In this document: positions 18,779 to 30,830 of the stretch, one piece after another
Layout: every line of letters begins with the position of its first letter
Position numbering within the stretch: the first letter of the stretch is position 1
Assembly (NCBI RefSeq): GCF_004359575.1
Contig: NZ_SCWF01000003.1
Span: forward strand, 148,973-212,972
Direction of reading: 5' to 3'
Length of the DNA stretch: 64,000 bases
From: Macrococcus bovicus
GTDB lineage: Bacteria > Bacillota > Bacilli > Staphylococcales > Staphylococcaceae
Notes under the pieces: model-generated
Databases searched by the model: none
What the model was told of the DNA's origin: nothing
Seen by the model: only the letters and a program-made list of their open reading frames with translations
Made by a program: the position numbers and the translations under genes

Positions 18779-19010
18779 ATATTTTCTGACGCTTTATACG
18801 CAGCCGAACTGCTCATTATGTGAAGAAGCCAAACGACAGCTTGAATTTGTGGATTTAGATATTACATATGAAGAAGTCAATATAACTGAAGATGATGAAT
18901 TAATGATGGCATACCAGATCCGTGTGCCGGTGCTGACTTATAAGGACAGAGTTGTACAGGAAGGCATCATTGATTTTGTCACCGTGACTGAAAACCTCGA
19001 ACAATATTAA
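18765..19010 (+). CDS. Glutaredoxin-like thiol protein (DUF836 type)
   Basis: 81 residues. The N-terminal strand FLTLYTQPNCSLCEEAKRQL carries a CxxC (CSLC), followed by the thioredoxin-fold cis-Pro segment RVPVLTYKD. Proteins of this size and motif occur just upstream of gapR in staphylococci. Its reductant and substrate are unknown. It overlaps the preceding gene by 14 bases and its stop lies inside the downstream terminator stem. Confidence 0.8.
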   Translation: MAAYKYFLTLYTQPNCSLCEEAKRQLEFVDLDITYEEVNITEDDELMMAYQIRVPVLTYKDRVVQEGIIDFVTVTENLEQY

Positions 19011-19030
19011 ATGATGTTCGAGGTTTTTTC
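18993..19030 (+). terminator. Terminator of the glutaredoxin-like gene
   Basis: Eleven-pair stem AACCTCGAACA/TGTTCGAGGTT that starts in the last codons, loop of 11 bases, then TTTTTTC. Confidence 0.85.
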
Positions 19031-19060
19031 TTGCAAATAAAAGTTTATCTTGCTACCATA
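19031..19060 (+). promoter_or_regulatory. gapR-gapA promoter
   Basis: -35 TTGCAA (19031-19036), 18-base spacer, -10 TACCAT (19055-19060) with an upstream TG. The CggR-type operator lies just downstream. Confidence 0.55.
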
Positions 19061-19065
19061 TAGGT

Positions 19066-19101
19066 GTAACACACATTGTCCCAACTGGGACGTTTTATGT
19101 C
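19066..19101 (+). promoter_or_regulatory. CggR (GapR) operator
   Basis: The downstream half GGGAC-N6-TGTC (19087-19101) fits the CggR half-site CGGGAC-N6-TGTC except its first base. The upstream half keeps TGTC (19077-19080) but a poorly matching GGGAC part. The central GTCCC-AACT-GGGAC (19078-19091) is also an inverted repeat. The site lies between promoter and gapR, as in Bacillus. Confidence 0.7.
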
Positions 19102-19123
19102 TCATTAAGTTGGAGGAAGTCGA

Positions 19124-20164
19124 ATGGATCAAGTTTTCGCCGTTCAACAGAGACTGGTTCCAGATTTGATTGAAAAAATGCAGCGTCGTTTTAATGTGCT
19201 GTCTATGATTCACCTTGCTCAGCCTATTGGCAGACGTGCCTTAGCAGAACGGCTTCATCAGACTGAAAGGATTTTAAGGAGTGATGTTGAAAGTCTTAAG
19301 GCTGAACATCTTATCGATATTCATCCTAAAGGGATGACCATCACTTCAGAAGGACTGGAAGTTCTGAGTTTACTGGCCAGACATATGGAAGTCTACAATG
19401 ATTTGTCGGCGCTAGCGACGGAAATCAGTAAATTGACGGGTATCAGTAAATTGATTGTCGTTAAAGGTGATGCAGATGAAAGTCAGGAAACATCGATTAA
19501 TCTCGGTGTTGAAGCAGGACGTTATCTTCAGTCGTTGCTCCGACCGGATATGAAGGTGACCGTCACTGGAGGTTCCAGTACAGCGAGTATGGCAAGTCAT
19601 CTGGCTCAGGTGCCATTTGACGTCACTTTTACGCCTGCGCGCGGCGGGCTTGGTGAGGATATGATTCATCAGGCGAACTTTATCGTCGCAAAAATGGCGG
19701 AATCAACGGGCGGTTGTTATGAGTCATTGTATGTACCTGACCAAGTCAGTGAACAGACTTATCAGAACTTGATTGAAGAACCTTCAATTCGTTCAGTGCT
19801 CGATCAAATTAAATCAGCGGATATCGTAGTCCATGGTATCGGTAATGCAGCCAAGATGGCAGTCAGAAGAAAAACCGATTCAGCTGTTCAGAAATTATTG
19901 CTTGAAAATGAAGCGGTCGGTGAAGCTTTTGGTTACTATTTCGATAAAAAGGGTAATATTGTTTATAAGGTGCGGACGATTGGTTTGCAACTTGAAGATG
20001 TGATCAACAAGGAACATATTATCGCTGTGGCAGGTGGGAGCAGTAAAGTAGATGCGATTGCAGCCTATTTGAAAAACGCACCGGAACAGACCACACTTAT
20101 TACAGACGAAGCAGTAGCAAAACAGTTATTGAAGGCATTTGCCTTTGACAATAATATAAATTAA
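19124..20164 (+). CDS. gapR: Central glycolytic genes repressor CggR/GapR
   Basis: 346 residues, SorC/DeoR-type sugar-sensing repressor. The N-terminal helix-turn-helix (about 30-75; [20 protein letters not shown]) is followed by a SorC effector domain (about 95-345) with [14 protein letters not shown], and [12 protein letters not shown], which bind the sugar phosphate. In Bacillus fructose-1,6-bisphosphate releases CggR from DNA and switches on the gapA operon. It is the first gene of the operon and its own operator lies upstream. gapA begins 16 bases after the stop. Confidence 0.95.
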   Translation: MDQVFAVQQRLVPDLIEKMQRRFNVLSMIHLAQPIGRRALAERLHQTERILRSDVESLKAEHLIDIHPKGMTITSEGLEVLSLLARHMEVYNDLSALATEISKLTGISKLIVVKGDADESQETSINLGVEAGRYLQSLLRPDMKVTVTGGSSTASMASHLAQVPFDVTFTPARGGLGEDMIHQANFIVAKMAESTGGCYESLYVPDQVSEQTYQNLIEEPSIRSVLDQIKSADIVVHGIGNAAKMAVRRKTDSAVQKLLLENEAVGEAFGYYFDKKGNIVYKVRTIGLQLEDVINKEHIIAVAGGSSKVDAIAAYLKNAPEQTTLITDEAVAKQLLKAFAFDNNIN

Positions 20165-20180
20165 AAGGAGGCCATTATTC

Positions 20181-21194
20181 ATGGCAGTTAAAGTAGCAAT
20201 CAACGGTTTTGGACGTATCGGTCGTTTAGCATTCAGAAGATTACAAGAAGTAAAAGATATCGAAGTTGTAGCGGTTAACGATTTAACAGATGACGATATG
20301 CTTGCACATCTTTTAAAATACGATACAACACAAGGCCGCTTCAAAGAGGAAGTACGTGTCGTTGAAGGTGGTTTCCTTGTCAATGGTCGTGAGATCAAAT
20401 CATTCGCTAACCCGAAAGCAGAAGAACTTCCATGGGGAGAACTGGGCATCGATGTGGTATTAGAATGTACAGGTTTCTACACTAGCGAAGAAAAAGCCCA
20501 GGCTCATATTAAAGCTGGCGCTAAAAAAGTATTGATTTCAGCACCGGCAACTGGAGACCTTAAAACAGTTGTTTATAATGTCAACCATGACATTTTAGAT
20601 GGTTCTGAAGAAATCGTGTCAGGTGCATCTTGTACAACAAACTGTTTAGCACCTATGGCTAAAACTTTAAATGACAAATTCGGTATCATCGAAGGTTTAA
20701 TGATGACTGTTCACGCTTATACAGGTGACCAGAACACACTTGATGCACCACACGCTAAAGGTGACTTCCGTCGTGCGCGTGCAGCAGCTCAGAACATCGT
20801 ACCTAACTCAACAGGTGCTGCTAAAGCGATCGGTCTAGTTATCCCTGAATTAAAAGGTAAACTAGATGGTTCAGCTCAACGTGTCCCTGTTGCGACAGGT
20901 TCTATCACTGAGTTAACATGTATCTTAGAAAAAGAAGTGACAGTTGAAGAAATCAACCAGGCAATGAGAGAAGCTTCAAATGAATCATTCGGTTACACAG
21001 AAGACCAGATCGTCTCTTCTGATATCATCGGTATCACTTACGGCTCATTATTTGATGCAACTCAGACTCGTGTAATGACAGTCGGTGACCATCAAATGGT
21101 TAAAACTGTATCATGGTATGACAATGAAATGAGCTACACTGCTCAATTAGTGCGTACTTTACAACATTTAGCTGAACAAGCACAGCAAGCTTAA
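20181..21194 (+). CDS. gapA: Glyceraldehyde-3-phosphate dehydrogenase (glycolytic)
   Basis: 337 residues. Converts glyceraldehyde-3-phosphate, phosphate and NAD to 1,3-bisphosphoglycerate. The NAD-binding NGFGRIGR is at 8-15 and the catalytic Cys151 in SGASCTTNC; the partner His is in [11 protein letters not shown]. The position in gapR-gapA-pgk-tpiA-gpmI-eno marks the glycolytic, NAD-linked enzyme and not the gluconeogenic GapB. AAAGGAGG precedes the ATG. The codon usage is strongly biased, as expected for a very highly expressed gene. A terminator follows, so pgk onward probably gets read-through plus its own promoter. Confidence 0.98.
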   Translation: MAVKVAINGFGRIGRLAFRRLQEVKDIEVVAVNDLTDDDMLAHLLKYDTTQGRFKEEVRVVEGGFLVNGREIKSFANPKAEELPWGELGIDVVLECTGFYTSEEKAQAHIKAGAKKVLISAPATGDLKTVVYNVNHDILDGSEEIVSGASCTTNCLAPMAKTLNDKFGIIEGLMMTVHAYTGDQNTLDAPHAKGDFRRARAAAQNIVPNSTGAAKAIGLVIPELKGKLDGSAQRVPVATGSITELTCILEKEVTVEEINQAMREASNESFGYTEDQIVSSDIIGITYGSLFDATQTRVMTVGDHQMVKTVSWYDNEMSYTAQLVRTLQHLAEQAQQA

Positions 21195-21207
21195 TCTAGT
21201 TAAGCGT

Positions 21208-21245
21208 AAGCAGGAGAAGATACGCTTCTCCTGCTTATTTTTTCT
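21208..21245 (+). terminator. Terminator between gapA and pgk
   Basis: Twelve-pair stem AAGCAGGAGAAG/CTTCTCCTGCTT, five-base loop, then ATTTTTTC. An extended -10 (TGTTATACT, 21253-21261) just downstream could start pgk transcription. Confidence 0.9.
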
Positions 21246-21293
21246 TAAAAATTGTTATACTGATACTGACACTCATATTGAGGAGGAATAGTA

Positions 21294-22484
21294 ATGGCAA
21301 AGAAGATTGTTTCAGATTTAGAATTGAAAGATAAGAAGGTTCTGGTTAGAGCGGATTTCAATGTTCCGATGAAAGACGGCGAAATCACGAATGACAATCG
21401 TATCGTTGAAGCATTACCTACAATTAAGTACATCATTGAGCAAGACGGTATTCCCGTTATTTTCTCTCATTTAGGTAAAGTAAAAACAGAAGAGGATAAA
21501 GAAAAATTATCGCTTCAGCCTGTAGCGCGTCGTTTAGCTGAGTTACTCGGTACAGAAGTCGGTTTTACGAATGTCACGCGTGGTGAAAAATTAGAGGCTT
21601 CTATTCAGAATCTGACACCTGGCGATGTGTTCTTAGTGGAAAATACACGATTTGAAGACGTTGATGGCAAAAAAGAAAGTAAAAATGATCCTGAACTCGG
21701 TAAATACTGGGCTTCTCTCGGCGATGTCTTTGTCAATGATGCTTTTGGTACAGCGCACCGTGAACACGCATCCAATGTAGGGATTGCAGCGCATCTCGAT
21801 TCTGCTGCAGGTTTCCTGATGGAAAAAGAAATCAAATTCATCGGTGGCGTTGTAGAGAATCCTGAGCGTCCATTCGTCGCCATCTTAGGTGGTGCCAAAG
21901 TATCGGACAAAATCGGTGTGATTGAGAACCTGCTGAAAGTAGCTGACAAAGTTCTTATCGGCGGCGGTATGGCCTATACATTCCTGAAAGCACAAGGCAA
22001 AGAAATCGGTCAGTCATTGTTAGAGGAAGATAAGATTGACTTAGCGAAAGATTTACTGGCACGCGGGGAAGGCAAAATTGTCCTGCCGGTTGATGCGAAG
22101 GTCACAAAAGAGTTTTCTAATGATGGCGAAATCAAGGAATTATCAGTCGATGAAATTCCAGCAGACGAACAGGCCCTGGATATCGGCCCTAAAACTGTTG
22201 AATTATTCGAAGAGCAGTTAAAAGGTGCTAAAACAGTGGTATGGAATGGACCGATGGGTGTCTTTGAAATGAGCAACTTCGCTAAAGGAACTATCGGTGT
22301 CTGTGAAGCAATCGCGAATTTAGAGGATGCGACAACGATCATCGGTGGCGGTGATTCAGCAGCAGCAGCAATGGAACTGGGCTTTGCTGACAAGTTTACT
22401 CATATCTCAACAGGCGGCGGTGCGTCACTTGAATATTTAGAAGGTAAAGAATTACCAGGTATTAAATCTATTTCAGATAAATAG
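21294..22484 (+). CDS. pgk: Phosphoglycerate kinase
   Basis: 396 residues, full length. Transfers phosphate from 1,3-bisphosphoglycerate to ADP. The N-terminal domain has the signature [11 protein letters not shown] and ISHLG-type segment (IFSHLGK); the C-terminal nucleotide domain has [11 protein letters not shown] and the GGGDSAAA phosphate loop. GAGGAGG precedes the ATG. tpiA follows within 12 bases. Confidence 0.98.
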   Translation: MAKKIVSDLELKDKKVLVRADFNVPMKDGEITNDNRIVEALPTIKYIIEQDGIPVIFSHLGKVKTEEDKEKLSLQPVARRLAELLGTEVGFTNVTRGEKLEASIQNLTPGDVFLVENTRFEDVDGKKESKNDPELGKYWASLGDVFVNDAFGTAHREHASNVGIAAHLDSAAGFLMEKEIKFIGGVVENPERPFVAILGGAKVSDKIGVIENLLKVADKVLIGGGMAYTFLKAQGKEIGQSLLEEDKIDLAKDLLARGEGKIVLPVDAKVTKEFSNDGEIKELSVDEIPADEQALDIGPKTVELFEEQLKGAKTVVWNGPMGVFEMSNFAKGTIGVCEAIANLEDATTIIGGGDSAAAAMELGFADKFTHISTGGGASLEYLEGKELPGIKSISDK

Positions 22485-23245
<761 letters not shown>

Positions 23246-23246
<1 letters not shown>

Positions 23247-24781
23247 TGACTCAACCTACAGCGCTGATTATTTTAGATGGTTTTGCCAATCGTGATGAAA
23301 TCAAAGGAAACGCTGTTAAGCAGGCGAATAAACCGAATTTTGATCGTTATTTCAACAAGTATCCGCATAATCAGTTGAATGCATCCGGACTTGATGTCGG
23401 ATTACCTGAAGGGCAGATGGGTAACTCGGAAGTGGGTCACCTGAATATTGGCGCGGGCCGCATCGTCTATCAGTCACTGACACGTATCAATAAATCGATT
23501 GAAGATGGCGACTTCTTCAAAAACCAGGTGCTGCTGGATACCATGCAGCACGTTAAGGAGCATCACAGTACGCTGCATTTAATGGGCTTATTGTCTGATG
23601 GCGGTGTCCACAGTCATTACAAGCATTTATTTGCGCTGCTGGACATGGCGAAACAGCAAGGCGTTGAACGTGTCTATGTGCATGCTTTTCTTGACGGACG
23701 AGATGTAGGTCAGGAAACAGCGCTTCAGTATATTGAAGAGACTGAAGCGAAGTTCAAAGAGCTCGGACTCGGACAGTTTGCTTCTGTCTCTGGTCGTTAT
23801 TATGCCATGGACCGTGACAAACGCTGGGAACGTGAACAGATGGCGTATGACGCCATGACGTATGGTAAAGGTAAGGAATATCAGACCGCTGCTGAAGGCG
23901 TGAAAGCAAGTTATGCCGAAGGTGTGACAGATGAATTCGTTATTCCGTTCGTCGTCAAAGATCATGAAACCCATCAGGAGAACACAGGGGTCAATGACGG
24001 CGACGGCATGATTTTCTTCAATTTCCGTCCTGACCGTGCAGCCCAATTATCGGAAGTCTATACAAATGAAGAATTTGTCGGCTTTGAGATGGACCGTCGT
24101 TTGATCGGTATTAAGTTTGTGACGTTCACGAAGTATAGTGATACTGTCAAAGCAGATGTTGTTTTCGAGAAGGAGAACCTCATCAACACAATCGGTGAAG
24201 TGGTGGCCAGTGCAGGGAAGAAACAGCTGCGTATCGCTGAAACTGAGAAATATCCGCATGTCACTTATTTCATGAGTGGCGGCCGTAATGATGAGTTTGC
24301 CGGCGAGCGTCGTGTGCTGATCAATTCACCTAAAGTTGCCACTTATGATCTTAAACCTGAAATGAGTGCATATGAAGTGAAAGATGCACTCCTTGCTGAA
24401 CTGGATAAACAAGACCTTGATCTCATCATTCTGAACTTTGCTAATCCGGATATGGTAGGTCATAGCGGAAAGCTTGAACCGACCATTAAAGCGATTGAAG
24501 CGGTAGATGAGTGCCTGGGTGCTGTTGTCGATAAAATCCTTGAGCAAGGCGGTAAAGCGATCATCACAGCAGATCATGGGAACTCAGATGAAGTCATTAC
24601 AATGGATGACCAGCCGATGACTGCGCATACGACGAACCCTGTTCCCGTTATAGTGACAGACGAAACCGTTACACTGCGTGATGGCGGTCGTCTCGCGGAT
24701 CTTGCGCCTACTTTACTTGACTTGATGGCTATCGATCAACCAGCTGAGATGACTGGAGAATCGTTGATTCAGAAGCAATAG
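23246..24781 (+). CDS. gpmI: 2,3-bisphosphoglycerate-independent phosphoglycerate mutase
   Basis: 511 residues, the manganese-dependent mutase of Firmicutes, an alkaline-phosphatase-superfamily enzyme that moves phosphate between the 3- and 2-positions of glycerate. The phosphoserine nucleophile is Ser61 in [10 protein letters not shown]. Metal ligands lie in LIILDGF at the N-terminus and in [12 protein letters not shown] and TADHGNSDE near the C-terminus. The start overlaps the tpiA stop (TAATG). Followed after 69 bases by eno. Confidence 0.97.
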
Positions 24782-24805
24782 ATATTAGTTGATTAAATAT
24801 AGTGA

Positions 24806-26155
<1,350 letters not shown>

Positions 26156-26163
26156 GTAGGCTG

Positions 26164-26190
26164 AAAGACACGGGACGCCGTGTCTTTTTG
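26164..26190 (+). terminator. Terminator of the glycolytic operon
   Basis: Ten-pair stem AAAGACACGG/CCGTGTCTTT with GACG loop, then TTG. Confidence 0.88.
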
Positions 26191-26253
26191 TGTTTTCATT
26201 TGTAGCATTTCATGGTAAAATAGGGCAAGTGACTATGAGTAGGAGGACCCTAT

Positions 26254-26487
26254 ATGCATACAGTGCTAACCATTTTATTGGTCATCGTTTGTATCGGATT
26301 GATTACTGTTGTTTTACTGCAGGAAGGTAAGAGTAATGGTTTATCTGGTGCTATCAGTGGTGGTGCAGAAACATTATTCGGCAAACAGAAGACACGGGGT
26401 GTCGACTTGATTTTACTGCGTACAACGATTGTACTGTCAGTGTTATTCTTCTTAATTATGCTGGCATTAACTTATTTCAACATGTAG
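26254..26487 (+). CDS. secG: Preprotein translocase subunit SecG
   Basis: 77 residues with two membrane helices (about 3-22 and 53-73) joined by the conserved loop [18 protein letters not shown]. SecG is the small auxiliary subunit of the SecYEG channel. An extended -10 (TGGTAAAAT, 26213-26221) and GGAGG lie upstream and a terminator downstream, so it is its own unit, in the position between eno and est typical for staphylococci. Confidence 0.95.
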   Translation: MHTVLTILLVIVCIGLITVVLLQEGKSNGLSGAISGGAETLFGKQKTRGVDLILLRTTIVLSVLFFLIMLALTYFNM

Positions 26488-26492
26488 ATGAT

Positions 26493-26520
26493 AAGTCCGG
26501 TGATTCACCGGGCTTTTTTA
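26493..26520 (+). terminator. Terminator of secG
   Basis: Stem AAGTCCGGTGA/TCACCGGGCTT followed by six T. Confidence 0.88.
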
Positions 26521-26580
26521 TTTTGAATAGCACTTAAAAACACATACAATAGTATTAATACCATAAAAGGAGTTATCATC

Positions 26581-27321
26581 ATGAAAATTCGATTACCTGA
26601 ACCATTTTTCTTTGAAGAAGGTCCGCGTGCTGTCCTCTTGCTGCACGGTTTCACCGGCAACTCTTCTGATGTCAGACAATTAGGGCGTTATCTGCAGAAG
26701 AAAGGGTATACGTGTTATGCACCGCACTACGAAGGTCATGGCGTCCCCCCTGAAGAACTGCTTGCTTCAAGTCCGCATGTCTGGTGGGGTCAGGTGCTTG
26801 AAGCCTATGACTTCCTGAATGAGAAAGGTTATACTGATATTGCTGTAGCGGGCCTTTCCTTAGGTGGCGATTTTGCGCTCAGACTTTCCCAGAACAGGGA
26901 TGTCCATAGTGTCGCGACCATGTGCTCGCCGATGTATATCAAGACAACCGGCAATATGTTTGAAGGGGTCCTGGAATATGCCAGAGAATTCAAGAAACGT
27001 GAAGGCAAGGCTGCTGACCAGATAGAAAGGGAGATGGCGGCCTTCCATCCGACAAGTCTGCTGGAAGACCTTCAGCAGACCATCGTCAAAGTGCGCGAAT
27101 CGATTGACGACGTCTTTGCACCTCTCTTTGTCGCACAAGGCCGACTGGATACGATGATCAATCCGGATTCCGCCAACATTATTTTCGAGGAGTCATCAAG
27201 TGATGTGAAGGAGATTCACTGGTATGAACATTCAGGTCACGTCATTACTATAGATAAGGAAAAAGAACAGCTCTTTGATGATTATTCTGCATTTTTAGAA
27301 GGGCTGGAATGGTCTCACTAA
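26581..27321 (+). CDS. est: Carboxylesterase (Est30-like alpha/beta hydrolase)
   Basis: 246 residues, cytoplasmic. The oxyanion motif HGFTGN is at about 22-27, the nucleophile elbow GLSLGG gives Ser93, and Asp in GRLDTMI and His in HSGHVIT complete the triad. Closest in layout to the thermostable Est30 monoacyl esterase of Geobacillus, which hydrolyses short acyl esters. In Firmicutes this gene regularly precedes rnr; here rnr starts 15 bases later, so they form one operon with smpB. The physiological substrate is unknown. Confidence 0.9.
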   Translation: MKIRLPEPFFFEEGPRAVLLLHGFTGNSSDVRQLGRYLQKKGYTCYAPHYEGHGVPPEELLASSPHVWWGQVLEAYDFLNEKGYTDIAVAGLSLGGDFALRLSQNRDVHSVATMCSPMYIKTTGNMFEGVLEYAREFKKREGKAADQIEREMAAFHPTSLLEDLQQTIVKVRESIDDVFAPLFVAQGRLDTMINPDSANIIFEESSSDVKEIHWYEHSGHVITIDKEKEQLFDDYSAFLEGLEWSH

Positions 27322-27336
27322 AGAAAGGGGAAGACT

Positions 27337-29634
27337 ATGACACAAACAGAAATTTTAAACATTCTACAGACTAGAAAAGGCGAGGCGCTTGCCATCAGTG
27401 ATATCGAACAGGCACTGACGCTGTCAAACGCGGAGGAATTCAAGGCACTCGTCAAAATACTGGTTGAATTAGAACAAAAGGGCAAGATCAAACGGACAAA
27501 AGAGGACCGTTATATGCTGATTGACTCTGAGTATGTTGAGGGGATTGTCAGTCAGAACAAAAAAGGCTTCGCTTTTGTGCGTCCGACGACTGAAGGGATA
27601 GAAGATATCTTTATTCCGCCGAATGCTATCAATCAGGCCATGGACGGCGACACGGTTCTCGTCAAAGTCTCAAAAGGTCGCGACGGCCGCGAGGAAGGCG
27701 TCATCAAGGAAATTACCCACCGCGCCATAACAACCGTTGTCGGCACCTATACAGAAGCGAAACACTTCGGTTTTGTGTTGCCTGACGATAAACGGATCAC
27801 GCAGGATATCTTTATTCCGAAGAAACGTAACTTAGGAGCGGTGGAAGGCCACAAAGTACTGGTGGAGCTGACAGCCTATCCAGATGGCAGCAGTAACCCT
27901 GAAGGACATGTCACTGCGATTCTCGGTCATAAAAATGACCCGGGTGTCGATATTCTGTCCATCATCTATCAGCATGGTATCAATATTGATTTTGCGCCAG
28001 ACGCTATCAAAGAGGCGGAACGTGTCCCGGATGCTATCAGTCCTGCAGATATTAAAGGGCGCAGGGATTTAAGAGATAAGCTGACGATTACCATTGATGG
28101 TGCTGACGCGAAGGACTTAGATGATGCCATCAGTCTTGAACGTAAAGGCGAAAATTATCTTCTGACAGTCAGTATCGCAGACGTCAGTCATTATGTGACG
28201 GAAGGTTCTGCACTGGATAGGGAAGCTTATGAGCGCGGCACGAGTGTCTATTTAGTTGACCGCGTCATTCCGATGATTCCTCATCGCCTGTCCAATGGCA
28301 TCTGTTCATTGAATCCGCAGGTAGACCGGCTGACAATGAGCTGTGAGATGGAGATTACGCCTGAGGGTGAAGTTGTTCATCATGATATCTTCCAGAGTGT
28401 CATCTACTCAGATGAACGGATGACCTACAGCGATGTCAATGAGATTCTGGCTGGAGATAAAGAACTGCGAGACAAATACGCCCATATAGTACCGATGATT
28501 GAAGATGCACAGGAACTGAATACCATTCTGGCTGCAATGCGTAAGCGCCGCGGAGAAGTTGACTTCGATTTCAAGGAAGCGAAAATTCTGGTCAATGAAG
28601 ACGGCGTGCCATTTGATGTTGCTATCCGTGAGCGCGGCAAGGGTGAACGCCTGATTGAGTCGTTCATGCTGGCAGCAAACGAGACAATTGCTGAGCATTT
28701 CCATTATATGAAGGTGCCATTTATCTACCGTATCCACGAAGAACCGAAAGCAGATAAAATCAAACGTTTCTTCGAATTCATCGCGAACTTCGGTATTATG
28801 GTGCGCGGTGGTACAGAGCATATTCATCCGAAAACATTGCAGACCATCGCGAAAGAGATTAAAGGTAAGCCGGAAGAAATGGTGATTTCTACATTGATGC
28901 TCCGGAGTATGCAGCAGGCGAAGTATTCCGAGCAGTCACTCGGTCACTTCGGTCTGTCAGCGCAGTATTATACTCATTTCACTTCGCCGATTCGTCGCTA
29001 TCCGGACTTGATCGTGCATCGTCTGATTCGTAAGTATCTGATTGAGCAATCAATGGATGACGCCGCACAGGACAAATGGGAAGAAATGCTTGTCGAAATC
29101 AGTGATCACACGTCAAAACGTGAACGACGTGCAGTAGATGCAGAACGTGATACTGATGATCTCAAAAAAGCTGAATATATGCTGCAGCATGTCGGTGAGG
29201 AGTTCGAAGGCATTATCTCGTCCGTGGCAAACTTCGGCATGTTTGTGGAGCTTGAGAACACGATTGAAGGCATGGTGCATAATACGAATATGACGGATGA
29301 CTACTATCACTTTGATGAACGTCAGATGGCGTTGATCGGGGAACGTGGCGGCAAAGTCTTCCGTATTGGGGATAAAGTCAAGATTAAAGTACTCAGCGTC
29401 AATATCGACGAGCGCATGATTGACTTCAGCATCGTCGGTATGGAACCACGACAGGTAGAGCGTAAGGCGCGGGGAACAGTCATCCGTACTGAGAAAAAAG
29501 GTCAGGATGATAACCGTAAACCTCGCGGTAAAGGAAGAGGTAAAGGAAGAAGTAACAGAAGCGGCGGTCAGAATAAAAAGCCGTTCTACAAAGCAAAAGC
29601 TGTAAAGAATGCTGGACGCGGCAAGAAGAAATAG
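27337..29634 (+). CDS. rnr: Ribonuclease R
   Basis: 765 residues. A processive 3'-5' exoribonuclease that degrades structured RNA and works with tmRNA-SmpB on stalled messages. An N-terminal winged helix (about 1-65), two cold-shock-like domains (70-230), the RNB catalytic domain (about 255-585, [15 protein letters not shown] metal site), an S1 domain (about 628-710) and a basic Arg/Lys/Gly-rich tail (715-765) are visible. The tail is long and repetitive ([14 protein letters not shown]). smpB starts 10 bases after the stop, and ssrA follows, so the trans-translation partners are clustered. Confidence 0.97.
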   Translation: MTQTEILNILQTRKGEALAISDIEQALTLSNAEEFKALVKILVELEQKGKIKRTKEDRYMLIDSEYVEGIVSQNKKGFAFVRPTTEGIEDIFIPPNAINQAMDGDTVLVKVSKGRDGREEGVIKEITHRAITTVVGTYTEAKHFGFVLPDDKRITQDIFIPKKRNLGAVEGHKVLVELTAYPDGSSNPEGHVTAILGHKNDPGVDILSIIYQHGINIDFAPDAIKEAERVPDAISPADIKGRRDLRDKLTITIDGADAKDLDDAISLERKGENYLLTVSIADVSHYVTEGSALDREAYERGTSVYLVDRVIPMIPHRLSNGICSLNPQVDRLTMSCEMEITPEGEVVHHDIFQSVIYSDERMTYSDVNEILAGDKELRDKYAHIVPMIEDAQELNTILAAMRKRRGEVDFDFKEAKILVNEDGVPFDVAIRERGKGERLIESFMLAANETIAEHFHYMKVPFIYRIHEEPKADKIKRFFEFIANFGIMVRGGTEHIHPKTLQTIAKEIKGKPEEMVISTLMLRSMQQAKYSEQSLGHFGLSAQYYTHFTSPIRRYPDLIVHRLIRKYLIEQSMDDAAQDKWEEMLVEISDHTSKRERRAVDAERDTDDLKKAEYMLQHVGEEFEGIISSVANFGMFVELENTIEGMVHNTNMTDDYYHFDERQMALIGERGGKVFRIGDKVKIKVLSVNIDERMIDFSIVGMEPRQVERKARGTVIRTEKKGQDDNRKPRGKGRGKGRSNRSGGQNKKPFYKAKAVKNAGRGKKK

Positions 29635-29644
29635 AGGTGAAAAT

Positions 29645-30106
29645 ATGCCGAAAGGTGAAGGCAAGACACTCGCACAGAATAGAAAAGCGAGTCATGACTA
29701 TACAATTGAAGAAACGATTGAAGCCGGCATTGAGCTGAAAGGCACTGAAATCAAGTCGATCAGACGAGGCAGTGCTAACTTGCGTGATTCCTATGCCCGT
29801 GTCTACAAAGGTGAGATGTATGTCTATAATATGCACATCGCTCCTTACGAAGAGGGGAACCGCTTCAATCATGATCCGCTGAGAACACGTAAACTGTTAC
29901 TTAAGCGTAAGCAGATTGATAAGTTATTCGGTGAAACAAGGGAGCAGGGCTATGCACTCGTACCGCTCAAGCTATATATCAAGAACGGTTACTGCAAGAT
30001 GCTGCTCGGGCTCGCAAAAGGTAAGAAAGACTACGATAAGCGACATGCCCTGAAAGCGAAGGAAGCGAAGCGCGAGATGGATAGAGCATTGAAAGGTAAA
30101 TACTAG
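29645..30106 (+). CDS. smpB: SsrA-binding protein SmpB
   Basis: 153 residues from ATG 29645 (AGAGGTGA upstream); an in-frame ATG at 29609 lies inside rnr and is not the start. SmpB binds the tRNA-like part of tmRNA and places its C-terminal tail in the empty decoding centre of stalled ribosomes. Conserved stretches: [28 protein letters not shown] and the basic tail [22 protein letters not shown]. The tmRNA gene begins 72 bases downstream. Confidence 0.98.
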   Translation: MPKGEGKTLAQNRKASHDYTIEETIEAGIELKGTEIKSIRRGSANLRDSYARVYKGEMYVYNMHIAPYEEGNRFNHDPLRTRKLLLKRKQIDKLFGETREQGYALVPLKLYIKNGYCKMLLGLAKGKKDYDKRHALKAKEAKREMDRALKGKY

Positions 30107-30178
30107 ATGAAGGTGCAGATGATTTGCACCTCTCTTCTCTATTTGTTATATTATATGTTGCTAGTTAAATAGTATCCA

Positions 30179-30533
30179 GGGGGCGTTACGGATTCGACAG
30201 GGGTCACTTGGGTTGGTATAGCGTGCCGGAGGGTTGTCTCCGCATCAACACAACAGTTATAATAACTGGCAAAACAAACAATTTCGCAGTAGCTGCCTAA
30301 TCGCACTCTGCACCTCTCTCAAGCATCGCCTATGTGCCTGAGCACGAGGTTCAACTGAAGTAGGATACGCTGTTCACTTCCGCCTGGAGTCTGAACAGAA
30401 GAGATGAATCGGGCTAGCTATTAAGTAGGTTGTCCATTGTCAGCTTAATAGTGAAACCTTAACAATGCGACTACGCACGTAGAAGTATCAACTGCAGGAT
30501 CTTTGGACGCGGGTTCGACTCCCGCCGTCTCCA
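30179..30533 (+). ncRNA. ssrA: Transfer-messenger RNA
   Basis: One-piece tmRNA of about 355 bases. The 5' end GGGGGCG pairs (two G-U) with CGTCTCC at the 3' end; the T arm GCGGGTTCGACTCCCGC and the 5' GGATTCGACAGGGGTC are typical. The tag reading frame runs 30268-30300: GKTNNFAVAA then stop, preceded by the alanine carried by tmRNA itself. It is one Asn shorter than the S. aureus tag. CCA is not encoded. It frees stalled ribosomes and marks the peptide for ClpXP, whose ClpP is encoded in this window. Confidence 0.97.
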
Positions 30534-30539
30534 TATATG

Positions 30540-30568
30540 AGTTCATCTTAACGGATGAACTTTTTTTG
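30540..30568 (+). terminator. Terminator of ssrA
   Basis: Stem AGTTCATC/GATGAACT, six-base loop, seven T. Confidence 0.92.
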
Positions 30569-30830
30569 TACCCAAAAACATTACAACAGACTTACAAAAC
30601 GAAACTGTCCAGTAAAACGGCTTGTCACAATTGTTCATTTATGTGAGGATATTGCATACTCGATATTACCCGAAGATGACGCTCTGTAACAATGTTCAAC
30701 AAATGGACAAAATACATTAATATCGCTGCTATCGTTTTAAAAGCGCAATACAAAGCTGTTACATGTGTTTATTTCAGCCTGTTAGACTGCTAGAGTTAAT
30801 TTATCACGAAACACGAAAGGAAATGAACAG
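30569..30830 (+). promoter_or_regulatory. Long upstream region of lytM with WalR-like boxes
   Basis: 262 bases without a gene. A near-consensus WalR repeat AATACA-N5-GTTACA (11 of 12) lies at 30747-30763 and a second, ATTACA-N5-CTTACA (11 of 12), at 30580-30596. The first ends 67 bases before the lytM ATG, almost the same distance as the box before the CHAP gene (68 bases). A TAGACT at 30783-30788 could be the -10. The remainder is A+T rich with no clear structure. Confidence 0.5.

Noticed and set aside
29113..29664. Minus-strand frame of 183 codons inside rnr
   Set aside because: rnr is a complete conserved gene across the whole span; the frame is low-complexity shadow.
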